Assembly (NCBI GenBank): GCA_017622495.1
Contig: JAGAQY010000027.1
Location: 1-33,697 of the forward strand
DNA: 33,697 nt
Direction of reading: 5' to 3'
Source of the DNA: Bacteroidaceae bacterium
GTDB lineage: Bacteria; Bacteroidota; Bacteroidia; Bacteroidales; Bacteroidaceae
Shown here: positions 7,549 to 16,712 of the stretch, piece by piece
How the letters are laid out: every line of letters begins with the position of its first letter
How positions within the stretch are numbered: position 1 is the first letter of the stretch
Made by a program: the position numbers and the translations under genes
The notes under the pieces: model-generated
Database searches by the model: none
Seen by the model: only the letters and a program-made list of their open reading frames with translations
Told to the model about the DNA's origin: nothing

Positions 7549-8424
7549 TCAGTCAATGGTGCGCTTGTGGGTGGGTTTATCCTGGCCGTATACACTGTGG
7601 CGTAGCCATAGCCCAAACTCCTCGAAGGAGTGTGTGGCAAGGTAGGCTCGTTGCTCATCGACGCTGATGGGTATGCCTATGCCGATACGGGTAGGGCGAT
7701 GTGCCTTGTTGAATACTTCGGAGGGCAGTCGCAGGAGACGTATGCGCCAGTCGATGAGACCTAATGAGTAGTAGAACGGTGAGTTGCCGTCAAAGAAACG
7801 TACGGGGAGTATGGGGACTTGCGCTTTGGCGATAAGGCGGATGATGGCGGGTTGCCATTCGCGGTCGCGTATGCAACGTTCACGAAGACTCAGGTCGCTT
7901 ACTGCTCCCGAGGGGAAGAGTCCTAATGCTCCACCTGAACGTAGTTGTGTAAGGGCGCGGCGGATGCCGATGATGCTTTCCGTCGTGGGGGTGGTGCGTT
8001 CTACGCCTGTAGGGGTGACAGAGATGAATGAGGGTGATAGTGCTTCAATGCGGCTCAGTATCTTGTTGACCATGATCTTGTAGTTGGGGTACAGATGTCC
8101 GAAAAGGTCGGCGAGGATGATGCCGTCGATGCTGCCGTATGGGTGATTGCTTATAGTAATGAATGGGGGATGGAACTGCAGCGGAGAGGAGGAGAGATTG
8201 TTAAGATACTCGATGCCTGGTCCTGAAACCTCATAGCGTATGTTCAAGTCCTCTAAAATGCTGTGGGCGAAGTCTGCACCGCTGAGGTGTGCATGACGGT
8301 CATATAGGGCATTGAGTTTGTCGACCGAAAGCCAGCGCATGATGCTATGTCCCAAATGGTTCCCCATTCGCCCTCGGAAAAGGGGCGACAACCGTTCCAG
8401 TTCTTGTATGGTCAGTAAAGGCAT
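7549..8424 (-). CDS. Lysophospholipid acyltransferase-like protein (LPLAT/PlsC superfamily)
   Basis: A 291-residue protein. It contains ISNHPYGSIDG at 91-101, an NHPxGxxDG block seen in Bacteroidetes LPLAT proteins; here five residues separate H94 and D100, not the canonical four. Block III appears as LGLFPSGAVSDL near 168-179. The expected role is transfer of an acyl chain to a lysolipid or related head group at the inner membrane; the actual substrate is unknown. The gene is last in a three-gene operon, four bases after the GtrA gene, so it probably works on the lipid made by the phosphatidyltransferase upstream. Confidence 0.8.
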   Translation of the reverse strand: MPLLTIQELERLSPLFRGRMGNHLGHSIMRWLSVDKLNALYDRHAHLSGADFAHSILEDLNIRYEVSGPGIEYLNNLSSSPLQFHPPFITISNHPYGSIDGIILADLFGHLYPNYKIMVNKILSRIEALSPSFISVTPTGVERTTPTTESIIGIRRALTQLRSGGALGLFPSGAVSDLSLRERCIRDREWQPAIIRLIAKAQVPILPVRFFDGNSPFYYSLGLIDWRIRLLRLPSEVFNKAHRPTRIGIGIPISVDEQRAYLATHSFEEFGLWLRHSVYGQDKPTHKRTID

Positions 8425-8428
8425 TCTG

Positions 8429-8872
8429 TTAGCTGTTTGCTTTCATTCCCTTGGCTTTCCGGAATATCACCCACTCGCCCATGGCAAAGTTGATGCTTCC
8501 AGATAGGCATAAGGCTATGAGGTTACACGTGACGACATTCCATCCGAAGAAGTGCTCCAATAATAATAGAATGAACATTTTGAATATGAAGGTTGCCGAT
8601 GTCGAGAGATTGTAAACCAGGTACTTGCGACCGAAGGAGGACTTTAGGTAATGTTTTGACCTGTCGCGCCAGATGAAATGCCATGAGCAAAGGAAGTTGG
8701 TGAATACAGCACACTCAAATGATATGAGTGGTGATACTAAATACTCGCCCACATACCCTTCGAAGATGAAGTGAGAAAAGACCCATAGCACCATCGTGTC
8801 CACTATGGTACCTAAGGCGTTCGACGCGATGAATTTAGATATTTTACCTATATGGCTCGTTGGCAACGTCAT
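8429..8872 (-). CDS. GtrA-like membrane protein
   Basis: A 147-residue protein with four predicted membrane helices and GtrA-family features: 'KFIASNALGTIVDTMVLWVF' in helix 1, 'FTNFLCSWHFIWRD' and a C-terminal 'NFAMGEWVIFRKA'. Family members are thought to move polyprenyl-linked sugars or to serve cell-envelope glycosylation. Placement between a CDP-alcohol phosphatidyltransferase and an acyltransferase suggests involvement in a glycosylated or unusual membrane lipid; this is inference. The start at 8872 gives MTLPTSHIGKISKFIASNA. Confidence 0.85.
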   Translation of the reverse strand: MTLPTSHIGKISKFIASNALGTIVDTMVLWVFSHFIFEGYVGEYLVSPLISFECAVFTNFLCSWHFIWRDRSKHYLKSSFGRKYLVYNLSTSATFIFKMFILLLLEHFFGWNVVTCNLIALCLSGSINFAMGEWVIFRKAKGMKANS

Positions 8873-8907
8873 TGTAGATTATTGCTTCTGTACCACTTGA
8901 TCGCTGT

Positions 8908-9606
8908 TCAGAATGGCTTTACAGGGTCAAGTTCGGCATACTCTTTGGCATCGTGCTTAAAGTTGTTGAGGTGAATGATGATAAGCACTGCAAGAATGGC
9001 TAATCCTATGAAGTCGAATGCTCCGAAAATGATGGGAGTGTTGAGTATGCTGAAGGTTATGCCCCATTCTCGTAAGGGGACAATAGTGACAAACAACGTA
9101 TTCACCACAATCATGATTAGGCGAAATTCTGTAGGCCCCATCCCGGCATAGGTGAGTTTGAATTCGCCTTTCAGATGGGCATTGATATACACAGAGATGG
9201 ACAAGAGCAGGTATACGGCCAGTACCGCCATGGCGATGTAGAGATTAAGCATGTCGCTAAGTCCGGCTCCGATGCACATGATGGCCATTGTGATACCGTC
9301 AATATTGTGGTCGAGGTAGAACCCGTAGATGGGGCGTTGTGTATTGCGCACACGAGCCAATGTGCCGTCAAGAGAATCGCCGTACCAGTTGATGACGAAA
9401 CCTAATGATGCTAGCCACAGCCATCCGATGTGGTAGTTGGACAGGAAATAACCTACAGCTACAATTACTGCCCCTATTACACCAATGCCGGTGAGGATGT
9501 CTGAGGTCATCCAACGTGGTTGCCGCTCGGCAAGCCATACAAGCACCTTTTTCTCTGCACCGTTGAGTAACGATGTCTGGATTCGTTTCGATTGTTCTTG
9601 TTTCAT
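8908..9606 (-). CDS. CDP-alcohol phosphatidyltransferase family protein
   Basis: A 232-residue integral membrane enzyme with the full catalytic signature D-x2-DG-x2-AR-x9-G-x3-D-x3-D: D77, D80, G81, A84, R85, G95, D99 and D103 in DSLDGTLAR...GFYLDHNID. The family transfers a phosphatidyl or phospho-alcohol group from a CDP-alcohol to a second alcohol. The acceptor cannot be read from sequence; inositol-phosphate, glycerol-phosphate and others are possible. About six membrane helices are visible. It is first in its operon, with a good promoter 41 bases upstream, and is followed by GtrA (35-base gap) and the acyltransferase. Confidence 0.87.
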   Translation of the reverse strand: MKQEQSKRIQTSLLNGAEKKVLVWLAERQPRWMTSDILTGIGVIGAVIVAVGYFLSNYHIGWLWLASLGFVINWYGDSLDGTLARVRNTQRPIYGFYLDHNIDGITMAIMCIGAGLSDMLNLYIAMAVLAVYLLLSISVYINAHLKGEFKLTYAGMGPTEFRLIMIVVNTLFVTIVPLREWGITFSILNTPIIFGAFDFIGLAILAVLIIIHLNNFKHDAKEYAELDPVKPF

Positions 9607-9646
9607 AATAAAGGGATTTAGGATTGTTTTGTATTTTTTAAGTGGC

Positions 9647-9677
9647 CAAAAGTAGAATCTTTTGCCTCAAATACAAA
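9647..9677 (-). promoter_or_regulatory. Promoter of the phosphatidyltransferase operon
   Basis: On the minus strand TTTG (9674-9677) is followed by 19 bases and TACTTTTG (9647-9654). This is a near-perfect Bacteroidetes -33/-7 pair. Confidence 0.72.
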
Positions 9678-9783
9678 ATCATTTTTAGCTCAAAAATGTT
9701 CAAAAAGTCTTATTTTTGGAAACTTTAAACAAACGAAGCAGGTGCTTAACATTTTGTTAGGCTTTGCGTAATATATGGAAATG

Positions 9784-9816
9784 AAAAAGAGACGAGGCCT
9801 TAGGCGTCGTCTCTTT
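9784..9816 (-). terminator. Intrinsic terminator after tRNA-Met
   Basis: A 10-base-pair stem (9786-9795 with 9807-9816) continues past one mismatch into GCC/GGC with a three-base loop. On the minus strand it ends in TTTTT. It lies five bases past the tRNA 3' end. Confidence 0.8.
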
Positions 9817-9820
9817 CGTG

Positions 9821-9894
9821 TAGCGGGACCCGGGATTGAACCGGGGACCTCATGATTATGAATCATGCGCTCTAACCAGCTGAGCTATCCCGCC
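9821..9894 (-). tRNA. tRNA-Met (anticodon CAT)
   Basis: The minus strand folds as a 74-base tRNA. The acceptor stem GGCGGGA pairs with TCCCGCT (first pair G-U), the D arm has GCTC...GAGC, the anticodon loop is TTCATAA, and the T arm has CCCGG-TTCAATC-CCGGG. The discriminator is A and CCA is not encoded. The CAT anticodon could belong to elongator Met or to lysidine-modified Ile. The anticodon arm resembles elongator tRNA-Met, and it lacks the C1-A72 mismatch and the GGG/CCC anticodon-stem pairs of initiator tRNA. Confidence 0.95.
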
Positions 9895-9915
9895 ATCCTT
9901 TTGGATTTGCGGGTG

Positions 9916-9947
9916 CAAAGGTAAGGCGTTTTTTTTGGTTGGCCAAA
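9916..9947 (-). promoter_or_regulatory. Promoter of tRNA-Met
   Basis: On the minus strand TTTG, exactly 20 bases, then TACCTTTG (plus-strand CAAAGGTA at 9916-9923). This consensus pair lies 22 bases before the tRNA 5' end. Confidence 0.8.
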
Positions 9948-10013
9948 TAAAATCCTGTTTTTTTTGAAACTTTTTTCAAAAGCGATGAAGCTTGTAAAAA
10001 AAAAGAAATATAG

Positions 10014-10044
10014 TTTGTTTGTTCTTCTCTTTTTTGTATATTCG
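10014..10044 (+). promoter_or_regulatory. Candidate promoter of the START-like gene
   Basis: TTTG (10014-10017), 19 bases, then TATATTCG (10037-10044), one base from TAnnTTTG. It lies 19 bases before the ATG at 10064 and is divergent from the tRNA promoter. Confidence 0.5.
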
Positions 10045-10063
10045 CAACCAAAAGCACTTTACC

Positions 10064-10441
10064 ATGACGAAAATACATTTAGAATATCCGCTGAATGGGA
10101 ATTCGCGGAACATTATTTGGAACTTCATTGGTACTACTGGAGGCCTGGAGGCTTGGATGGCTGATAAAATTACCCAATCAAATGAGGTGTATACTTTCTG
10201 CTGGGGCAAAGATGAAGTGCGTGAGGCAGCGCTTTTGGGTTGCCGTGAAGGTGTGTATATCCGTTTCCATTGGTTGGATGAAGGACCGAAAACTTATTTT
10301 GAATTGCGTATCAACGTGAGTGAACTGACCAAGGCTCATATCTTGGAGATTACAGAAATTTCTCGTAACGAAGACGAAGAAGATTTAGTACAGATGTGGG
10401 AAAGCCAGATGGAAGAACTTCGCCGCGTAGCGGGGCTGTGA
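10064..10441 (+). CDS. START-like domain protein (Bacteroidetes AHSA1/START_2 type)
   Basis: A 125-residue protein starting MTKIHLEYPLNGNSRNIIWNFI. The pattern fits the small START-like family found throughout the Bacteroidetes: N-terminal strand, 'TGGLEAWMADKI', alternating strands including 'TFCWG' and 'YIRFHWLDEG', and a long C-terminal helix with 'WESQMEELRRVAGL'. No enzymatic residue is evident; a hydrophobic-ligand cavity is expected from the fold. The ATG at 10064 is preferred to an upstream ATG at 10019 because the promoter -7 box at 10037-10044 would exclude the longer form. It precedes the LptF/G-like gene by 260 bases. Confidence 0.82.
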   Translation: MTKIHLEYPLNGNSRNIIWNFIGTTGGLEAWMADKITQSNEVYTFCWGKDEVREAALLGCREGVYIRFHWLDEGPKTYFELRINVSELTKAHILEITEISRNEDEEDLVQMWESQMEELRRVAGL

Positions 10442-10551
10442 TTGGCTCCCCTTGCTGCTGCCTTTGTCGCTGTTAATAAAAACAGGTTGTGTATATACGT
10501 TTTTTTGCTGCTCTGAAGGTGCTTTAGGTCGATAGTTGTACTTGGAGGGAT

Positions 10552-10579
10552 AATTGTCAATTGCCGATTGTCAATTTAA
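10552..10579. repeat. Heptad array, four units
   Basis: Units aattgtc, aattgcc, gattgtc, aatttaa in the START-LptF/G junction. Copy B of the 60-base element lies 37 bases further on. Confidence 0.75.
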
Positions 10580-10615
10580 TTCACTATCTTTAGCCTGCTA
10601 AAGCAGGGAGAAATT

Positions 10616-10675
10616 AGGCTGCGGCTCGGAAAAACACGAGTAAACTTGCTTTTTCGCTCGCCTTGCACTAATTTT
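10616..10675. repeat. Dispersed 60-base element, copy B
   Basis: It reads aggctgcggctcgg, aaaaacacgagtaaacttgc, tttttcgctcgccttgcac. It aligns with 6138-6197 with scattered substitutions and short gaps, in the same orientation on the plus strand. Confidence 0.7.
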
Positions 10676-10701
10676 GTGCGTGAATTTAGAGTGACGTCAC
10701 A

Positions 10702-12609
10702 GTGCGCATCAGAAAACTCGACATATTCGTGCTGAAAAGTTTCGGCTTCATGTTTGTCGGAACTTTCTTTATCTGTTTGTTTATCTTTATCATGCAAGCC
10801 TTGTGGCTCTATGTGGATGAACTGGTGGGTAAGGGTATACCAATGGATGTGTTGGCGAGATTCTTTTATTATACGGCTCTTGCCTTGGTGCCTAAGTCGT
10901 TGCCCCTGGCAGTGTTGCTGGCTGCTCTTATAACGTTCGGAAACTTTGGAGAGCGTGTAGAACTTACTGCCATGAAGGCTGCAGGTGTTCCGCTAATAAG
11001 GGTGATGAGTCCGCTTATTGTACTCTGTGTAGGGCTGGGTGTGGTGTCGTTCTATTTTCAGAATGTCACTGTGCCGCATGCCAATCTGCAGATGCAGACA
11101 TTGCTCATCTCGATGAAGCAGAAGTCCCCAGAGTTGGAAATCCCTGAAGGAGCTTTCTATGATGGTATAGAGAACTACAACCTTTATGTAAAGAGAAAAG
11201 ACAACAATACAGGTATGCTTTATGGCGTAGTAATCTATAATCTGAGTAATGGCTTTGAGAATGCCACAGTCTTGAAAGCCGATAGCGGACGCCTTGAAAC
11301 TACAGCAGACAAGCAGCACCTGAAGATGATACTTTACCATGGTGAGCAGTTTGAAAACCTGAAAGATGGGCAAATAAATTCGAAGAATATCCCCTATCGT
11401 CGTGAACAGTTTGGCGAAAAGACCATGCTTATCGAGTTTAACAACGATTTTGATGTGATGGATGGTAGCTTCCTTAGCGGCAACGCGATGAACAAGAATA
11501 TGATTCAGTTGAATCATGACATTGATTCGTTGACTGCCGTGCAGGATAGCATTGGACGTGCATATTTTCAGCAATTGAACAAAAATACATACGCCTCGTA
11601 TAACCTCACCAAGTCTGATACGGCCAAGCTGGCCGAGTTCGTGGAGGAGGAGCAGTTGACGCGTATCAATGTAGACAGCCTTTTCCATTCTGCTACGCGT
11701 GACCAGCGTCAAAAATGGCTCAAGAACGAGGAATCGCGTATCAACAATTTGAAGAACGAGACGGCTTTGAAGACCAAGACCGTGTTCAATGCCGACAAGA
11801 ACATACGCCGCCATCAGATAGAGTGGCTCAATAAGATAACCCTATCGCTGGCTTGTCTTGTGTTTTTCCTTATAGGAGCCCCGTTGGGCGCTATTATCCG
11901 CAAAGGCGGATTGGGAATGCCTATCGTGGTGTCGGTATTCACCTTTATCGTATATTATATTATTGACAATTCGGGTAATAATCTGGCCAAGGAGGGTGCA
12001 GTGCCTGTATGGTGGGGTCGTTGGGTGAGCACTTTTGTGCTTGGTCCTCTGGGCATATTCCTTACTTATCAGGCCAATAAAGACTCGGGCGTATTCAATG
12101 CAGACCTGTACAAATCTGCCTTGCGTTGGCTGTTGGGAATGCGTGCCAAGCGCCATAATGTGATAAAGGAGGTTATCATTGATGACCCCGATTATGCGAA
12201 CATCTGTGGTGAGCTTTCGGCATTGTCTGTCGCTTGCAAGGAGTACAATCGCGCCTATTTGACCAATCTGCTCCCAAACTATTTGGGTATGTTTGCTGCA
12301 AAGGATAATCGTGATAGTGCCTTGCTCAAACTCAACGAGCAACTTAACCATATAGCGGAGCAATTGGGCAATAGCCGTAGCCAAGAGATACTTAATAAAG
12401 TGAATTCCTACCCTGTAGTTTCGCTCAATGCTCATGCGGCTCCCTTCCCATACAAGTGGCTTAATGTGGCTGCGGGTGTAGTACTCCCCGTAGGTGTTTT
12501 ACTTTATGCACGAGCCATCTTCTTCCGGCATAGGCTGAAAGGTGATTTGAAGAGAATAGTAAAGACAAACAAAGAAATACAAAATATCATCTATGAAAGA
12601 AAACTCTAA
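10702..12609 (+). CDS. LptF/LptG-type (YjgP/YjgQ) permease
   Basis: A 635-residue inner-membrane protein of the YjgP/YjgQ family, which supplies the membrane part of the LPS-export ABC machine. N-terminal helices lie at about 10-35 and 55-85 (with '[18 protein letters not shown]'), then a periplasmic beta-rich region, then further helices near 380-465. An unusual C-terminal extension with another helix near 600 is common in Bacteroidetes members. The only usable start is GTG at 10702: the frame is closed by TAG five codons upstream and the first internal ATG falls inside helix 1. The 3' end overlaps ribBA by 17 bases. Confidence 0.88.
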   Translation: MRIRKLDIFVLKSFGFMFVGTFFICLFIFIMQALWLYVDELVGKGIPMDVLARFFYYTALALVPKSLPLAVLLAALITFGNFGERVELTAMKAAGVPLIRVMSPLIVLCVGLGVVSFYFQNVTVPHANLQMQTLLISMKQKSPELEIPEGAFYDGIENYNLYVKRKDNNTGMLYGVVIYNLSNGFENATVLKADSGRLETTADKQHLKMILYHGEQFENLKDGQINSKNIPYRREQFGEKTMLIEFNNDFDVMDGSFLSGNAMNKNMIQLNHDIDSLTAVQDSIGRAYFQQLNKNTYASYNLTKSDTAKLAEFVEEEQLTRINVDSLFHSATRDQRQKWLKNEESRINNLKNETALKTKTVFNADKNIRRHQIEWLNKITLSLACLVFFLIGAPLGAIIRKGGLGMPIVVSVFTFIVYYIIDNSGNNLAKEGAVPVWWGRWVSTFVLGPLGIFLTYQANKDSGVFNADLYKSALRWLLGMRAKRHNVIKEVIIDDPDYANICGELSALSVACKEYNRAYLTNLLPNYLGMFAAKDNRDSALLKLNEQLNHIAEQLGNSRSQEILNKVNSYPVVSLNAHAAPFPYKWLNVAAGVVLPVGVLLYARAIFFRHRLKGDLKRIVKTNKEIQNIIYERKL

Positions 12610-13825
12610 TGAGAAGACGTGGCAGCTGAGCTCCATAGAGCAGGCCTTGGAGGTGTTCCGCCAAGGCGGCATCGTCATCGTGGTCGATGATGAGGACCGC
12701 GAGAACGAGGGCGACTTCATCGTTGCTGCCGAGAAGATAACTCCCGAGATCGTCAATTTCATGCTCCGCTATGGGCGTGGTGTGCTGTGTGCCCCTATCA
12801 CACTGTCACGCTGTGAGGAGTTGAACCTCGCTCCGCAGGTGAACAACAACACCAGTATCCTGGGCACTCCCTTTACGGTGACCGTAGACCTTATCGAGGG
12901 CTGCACCACCGGTGTGTCGGCTGCCGATCGCGCTGCTACCATCCGTGCTTTGGCCGACCCCAAACGTACAGCAGAGGACTTTGGACGTCCCGGGCATATC
13001 AACCCGCTCTATGCTCAGGATAAAGGCGTGTTGCGCCGTGCTGGGCATACCGAGGCCGCTATCGACCTCGCCCGCCTCTCGGGACTCTATCCCGCTGCTG
13101 CTCTCATCGAAATCATGAACGAGGATGGTACCATGGCACGTATGCCGCAGCTGATGGAGATTTCTCAGGAGATGAACATCCCCATCATCACCATCCATGA
13201 CCTTATCGCTTACCGTCTCAATACGGAGTCGATGATCGAACGTGGCGAAGAGGTAGATATGCCCACCGCACACGGGCACTTCCGCCTTATCCCCTTCCGT
13301 CAACTCAGCAACGGAGCCGAACATGTGGCACTCATCAAGGGTGAGTGGGAAGAGGATGAACCTATTCTCGTGCGCATGCACTCCTCATGCATGACGGGTG
13401 ATATCTTTGGATCGTGCCGTTGCGACTGTGGCGACCAGCTCCACAAGGCCATGGAGGAGATTGATGCAGCCGGCAAGGGCCTCATCGTGTATATGATGCA
13501 GGAGGGCCGCGGCATTGGGCTGATGAACAAGATACGCGCCTACAAGCTGCAGGAAGAGGGGCTCGACACCGTAGATGCCAACATACACCTCGGGTTCGAT
13601 GCTGACGAGCGCGACTACGGCGTAGGAGCCCAGATACTGCGCTCGCTCGGTGTGCACAAGATGCGATTGCTCACCAACAACCCCGTCAAGCGTATCGGAC
13701 TCGAAGCTTATGGTCTTGAGATTGTGGAGAACGTGCCCATCGAGATTGAGCCCAACTGCTACAACGAACGCTACCTGCGCACCAAGAAAGACCGCATGGG
13801 GCATACGCTCCACTTCAAGAAATAA
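12593..13825 (+). CDS. ribBA: Bifunctional DHBP synthase / GTP cyclohydrolase II
   Basis: A 410-residue fusion of two entry enzymes of riboflavin synthesis. The N-terminal half (about 1-207) has the 3,4-dihydroxy-2-butanone-4-phosphate synthase acidic loop [10 protein letters not shown] at 32-41 and [12 protein letters not shown] at 104-115. The C-terminal half has the GTP cyclohydrolase II zinc cysteines C267, C278 and C280 ([18 protein letters not shown]) and [17 protein letters not shown] near 305-321. Both active sites look intact. The ATG lies inside the end of the LptF/G-like gene, a 17-base overlap that suggests co-transcription with an envelope gene. Confidence 0.97.
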   Translation: MKENSNEKTWQLSSIEQALEVFRQGGIVIVVDDEDRENEGDFIVAAEKITPEIVNFMLRYGRGVLCAPITLSRCEELNLAPQVNNNTSILGTPFTVTVDLIEGCTTGVSAADRAATIRALADPKRTAEDFGRPGHINPLYAQDKGVLRRAGHTEAAIDLARLSGLYPAAALIEIMNEDGTMARMPQLMEISQEMNIPIITIHDLIAYRLNTESMIERGEEVDMPTAHGHFRLIPFRQLSNGAEHVALIKGEWEEDEPILVRMHSSCMTGDIFGSCRCDCGDQLHKAMEEIDAAGKGLIVYMMQEGRGIGLMNKIRAYKLQEEGLDTVDANIHLGFDADERDYGVGAQILRSLGVHKMRLLTNNPVKRIGLEAYGLEIVENVPIEIEPNCYNERYLRTKKDRMGHTLHFKK

Positions 13826-13870
13826 GAATCAATAGAAATAGTACATTTGTAAATTGTAAATATTGGTCAT

Positions 13871-15064
13871 ATGAACACACCAAGCAACCTTATCAACCGA
13901 CTTTCTCCGTCAGCTACGCTGGCGATGTCGCAACGCAGTGCCGAACTCAAGGCTCAAGGCGTTGATGTTATTAACCTTAGTGTAGGCGAGCCCGACTTCA
14001 ACACCCCCGACCACATCAAGGAGGCAGCCAAGCAGGCTATCGACGACAACTTCTCACGTTACTCACCCGTACCGGGCTACCCTGCATTGCGCCAGGCTAT
14101 TGTGGACAAGCTGAAGAACGAGAACAACCTTGAGTATACTATCAATCAAATCTCTTGCTCCAACGGAGCCAAGCAGTCGGTATGCAATGTGGTGATGGCG
14201 CTCGTCAACGAAGGCGATGAGGTCATCGTGCCCGCTCCCTACTGGGTGAGCTACCCCGAGATGGTGCTCATGGCTAACGGTACTCCTGTTATCGTGGCTG
14301 CAGGCATCGAACAGGACTTTAAGATTACTGCCGAGCAACTCGAGGCTACCATCACCGACAAGACCAAGGCTCTCATCCTCTGCTCGCCCTCTAATCCTAC
14401 GGGTTCTGTATATAGTCGCGAGGAGTTGGCAGCACTGGCAGCCGTGCTCGAGCGTCATCCGCAGGTATACGTCATTGCCGATGAGATCTACGAGCACATC
14501 AACTATGTGGGCCGTCATGAGAGCATCGCTCAGTTTGCTGGCGTACGCGACCGCGTAGTTATCATCAACGGTGTGTCAAAGGCTTATGCCATGACAGGCT
14601 GGCGCATCGGCTTCATTGCCGGTCCCGAATGGATAGTGAAGGCTTGCAACAAGTTGCAGGGCCAGTACACCAGCGGCCCCTGCTCTGTATCGCAGAAAGC
14701 AGCCGAGGCAGCCTACCGTGGCACTCAAGAGCCCGTGGAGGAGATGCGCAAGGCTTTCGAGCGTCGCCGCAACCTCATCGTGCAGCTCGGTCGCGAGATC
14801 CCCGGTTTCGAGGTCAACGAACCTCAGGGAGCCTTCTATCTCTTCCCCAAGTGCAGCGCTTACTTCGGCAAGAAGTTTGGCGACAAGGTCATCGAGACTG
14901 CTTCTGACCTCGCCATGTATCTCCTCGAGGAGGGACACGTGGCTTGCGTGGGCGGTGACTCCTTTGGCTCGCCCGAGTGCATCCGCATGAGCTATGCCAC
15001 CAGCGATGAGAATATCGTAGAGTCTATGCGTCGCATCAAGGAAGCATTGGCAAAACTCGTTTAA
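13871..15064 (+). CDS. aspC: Aspartate-type aminotransferase (class I, PLP)
   Basis: A 397-residue fold-type I aminotransferase of the thermophilic/Bacillus-type aspartate aminotransferase branch. Visible are SPSNPTGSVYS at 172-182, VIADEIYEHI at 201-210 and the PLP lysine K237 in NGVSKAYAMTGWRIGF. The probable reaction is aspartate with 2-oxoglutarate to oxaloacetate and glutamate; other substrates such as prephenate are possible in this branch. A TAnnTTTG-like box (tacatttg, 13842-13849) 22 bases before the ATG may be its own promoter, though a -33 box is not clear. Confidence 0.93.
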   Translation: MNTPSNLINRLSPSATLAMSQRSAELKAQGVDVINLSVGEPDFNTPDHIKEAAKQAIDDNFSRYSPVPGYPALRQAIVDKLKNENNLEYTINQISCSNGAKQSVCNVVMALVNEGDEVIVPAPYWVSYPEMVLMANGTPVIVAAGIEQDFKITAEQLEATITDKTKALILCSPSNPTGSVYSREELAALAAVLERHPQVYVIADEIYEHINYVGRHESIAQFAGVRDRVVIINGVSKAYAMTGWRIGFIAGPEWIVKACNKLQGQYTSGPCSVSQKAAEAAYRGTQEPVEEMRKAFERRRNLIVQLGREIPGFEVNEPQGAFYLFPKCSAYFGKKFGDKVIETASDLAMYLLEEGHVACVGGDSFGSPECIRMSYATSDENIVESMRRIKEALAKLV

Positions 15065-15070
15065 GGTGTT

Positions 15071-15098
15071 ATTGGAGCCGGCTTGCCCGGTATCCAAT
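15071..15098 (+). other. Hairpin after the aminotransferase gene
   Basis: ATTGGA and CCGG pair with CCGG and TCCAAT around a five-base loop, with a small internal bulge, seven bases after the stop. No T-run follows directly, so it may be an mRNA 3' stabilising hairpin or a weak terminator. Confidence 0.45.
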
Positions 15099-15131
15099 AT
15101 GTTTAGATACTAACATGTAAAATAAAAGCGT

Positions 15132-15980
15132 ATGAAAAAAATCTTTTGTATGGTACTATGTGTTGCAGTACTTGCAGGTTGTACCAATGTGAAGCGTGAG
15201 AAAGAGCTGACTGCCCGTAATGATTCACTCACCGTAGCACTCAATGAGAAGAATGTGGCGCTCGATCAGGCCATGCAAGCTATAGCTGATATCCAGGAGG
15301 GCTTCCGTGTTATCAACGAGGCTGAGGGACGTGTGGCTATACAATCGCAGGGTGCCGAAGGTATCACAGATGCCCAGCGCTTGAAGGAGGATATCCTCTT
15401 TATTCAGCAGAAGATGGCCGATAACCGCAAGCAGATTGAGGATTTACAGAAGAAACTGAAGGCTGGTGGTGCCGAAACGGCCAACTTGCGCAAGGTGCTG
15501 GCCAATCTGCAGAAGGAGCTTGAGGCAAAGGTTGCAAGTATTGCAGCCCTTCAGAGTGACCTTGCCCGTAAGAACATACGCATAGCAGAACTTGATAGTG
15601 CTGTAGTGATGCTTACAGGCGATGTGAATGCCTTGCAGGAGATTACCGATGCGCAGCAAGAGGTGATAGAGCAACAGATTACTCAGCTCAATACGGCATG
15701 GTATGTGTATGGCACTGCTAAGGAACTTAAGGAACAGAATATCCTGAAGGACGGTAAAGTGCTCTCATCCACTGAGTTCAACAAGAACTACTTCACCGAG
15801 ATTGATGTTCGCGACGACAAGGTGTTCCCTCTCTATGCCAAGCGCGCAAAGTTGCTCACAGCCCATCCTGAGGGTTCGTATGAGTTTGTCAAGGATGAGG
15901 AGAAACTACTTACCTTCCGTATCGTTGATGCCGATGCTTTCTGGAGTGTATCGCGCTATATGGTTATTCTGGTACGTTGA
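15132..15980 (+). CDS. Coiled-coil lipoprotein of unknown function
   Basis: A 282-residue protein with a lipoprotein signal peptide (MKKIFCMVLCVAVLAGC, lipobox LAGC, lipidated Cys17). About 160 residues of heptad-rich helix follow, full of Leu/Ala/Gln/Glu (for example 'QLNTAWYVYGTAKELKEQNIL' at its end). A globular C-terminal part includes 'EIDVRDDKVFPLYAKRAKLLTAHPEGSYEF'. It is probably anchored in the outer or inner membrane with the coil in the periplasm. I do not recognise a function. The stop overlaps a possible TTG start of the next gene. Confidence 0.85.
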   Translation: MKKIFCMVLCVAVLAGCTNVKREKELTARNDSLTVALNEKNVALDQAMQAIADIQEGFRVINEAEGRVAIQSQGAEGITDAQRLKEDILFIQQKMADNRKQIEDLQKKLKAGGAETANLRKVLANLQKELEAKVASIAALQSDLARKNIRIAELDSAVVMLTGDVNALQEITDAQQEVIEQQITQLNTAWYVYGTAKELKEQNILKDGKVLSSTEFNKNYFTEIDVRDDKVFPLYAKRAKLLTAHPEGSYEFVKDEEKLLTFRIVDADAFWSVSRYMVILVR

Positions 15981-15991
15981 TACTCTTCGTC

Positions 15992-16702
15992 GTGAAGCAT
16001 TATCAGGTACTTTTTATAGATCTTGACAACACGCTGTATGACTTCACGGGTAATTCCCGTGAAGCATACCGTGCTGTGTATTCGCTGCTGGACTATGATC
16101 GATGGTTCGACAGTTTTGAACATTATTATTCCATTTATGAGGAATATAACCTGCAGCTTTGGGCGCTTTATGCCGAGGGCAAGATTACTAAGGACAAGCT
16201 CAATGCCGAGCGGTATGCACATCCTTTGCGTGTGATGGGAGTGCATGATGCCGAAGTTGTGGGTGCCCGTTTCTGGGGCGAGGCGATGAAACGTCTTCCT
16301 CTGGGTAGCCGGCTTATGCCTCATGCACGTGAGGTGCTCGAGTATTTGCGTCCCCGTTATCGCATGTATATTCTTTCCAATGGATTTACAGAGTTGCAAT
16401 CCCGCAAGATGCATTCGGCAGGCATAGAGAGTTATTTTGATGGGGTAATACTCTCCGAGGATATCGGTGTCAACAAACCCAATCCGGAGATTTTCTATCA
16501 TGCTTTGCAGGTTGCCGGTGTGGGCGCTTCCGAAGCCCTGATGATAGGAGATAATCTTGAGGTGGATATCGCAGGGGCTTCTCGTGTAGGCATTGACCAG
16601 GTCTATTATGACATTGCGGCGTCAGGAGGTAATGCTGTATCTCTGCAGCCGTCTCCTACCTATGTCGTCACCTCGTTGCTCGATCTGAAAGGGATATTGT
16701 AA
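15992..16702 (+). CDS. HAD-superfamily nucleotidase/phosphatase (YjjG-like)
   Basis: A 236-residue HAD hydrolase with motif I 'LFIDLDNTLYDF', a helical cap, motif II region 'MYILSNGFTELQ', motif III lysine in 'VNKPNPEIF' and motif IV 'MIGDNLEVDI'. The layout matches YjjG-type pyrimidine 5'-nucleotidases; the substrate is not proven. The start is uncertain. GTG at 15992 gives VKHYQVLFIDLDN, close to the family N-terminus. A TTG at 15977 overlapping the preceding TGA would add five residues and imply coupled translation. The gene is convergent with the LytTR gene, ten bases away. Confidence 0.87.
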   Translation: MKHYQVLFIDLDNTLYDFTGNSREAYRAVYSLLDYDRWFDSFEHYYSIYEEYNLQLWALYAEGKITKDKLNAERYAHPLRVMGVHDAEVVGARFWGEAMKRLPLGSRLMPHAREVLEYLRPRYRMYILSNGFTELQSRKMHSAGIESYFDGVILSEDIGVNKPNPEIFYHALQVAGVGASEALMIGDNLEVDIAGASRVGIDQVYYDIAASGGNAVSLQPSPTYVVTSLLDLKGIL

Positions 16703-16712
16703 GTGTAGAACT

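Noticed and set aside
10993..11814. A 273-codon minus-strand frame inside the LptF/G-like gene
   Set aside because: No start context, promoter or family pattern, and the plus-strand protein is complete.
12610..12700. Frameshift at the LptF/G-ribBA boundary
   Set aside because: The overlap is 17 bases in different frames and both proteins have normal ends, so it is an ordinary operon overlap.
15071..15098. Riboswitch before the lipoprotein gene
   Set aside because: Only one short hairpin is visible, with none of the conserved blocks of a known riboswitch.
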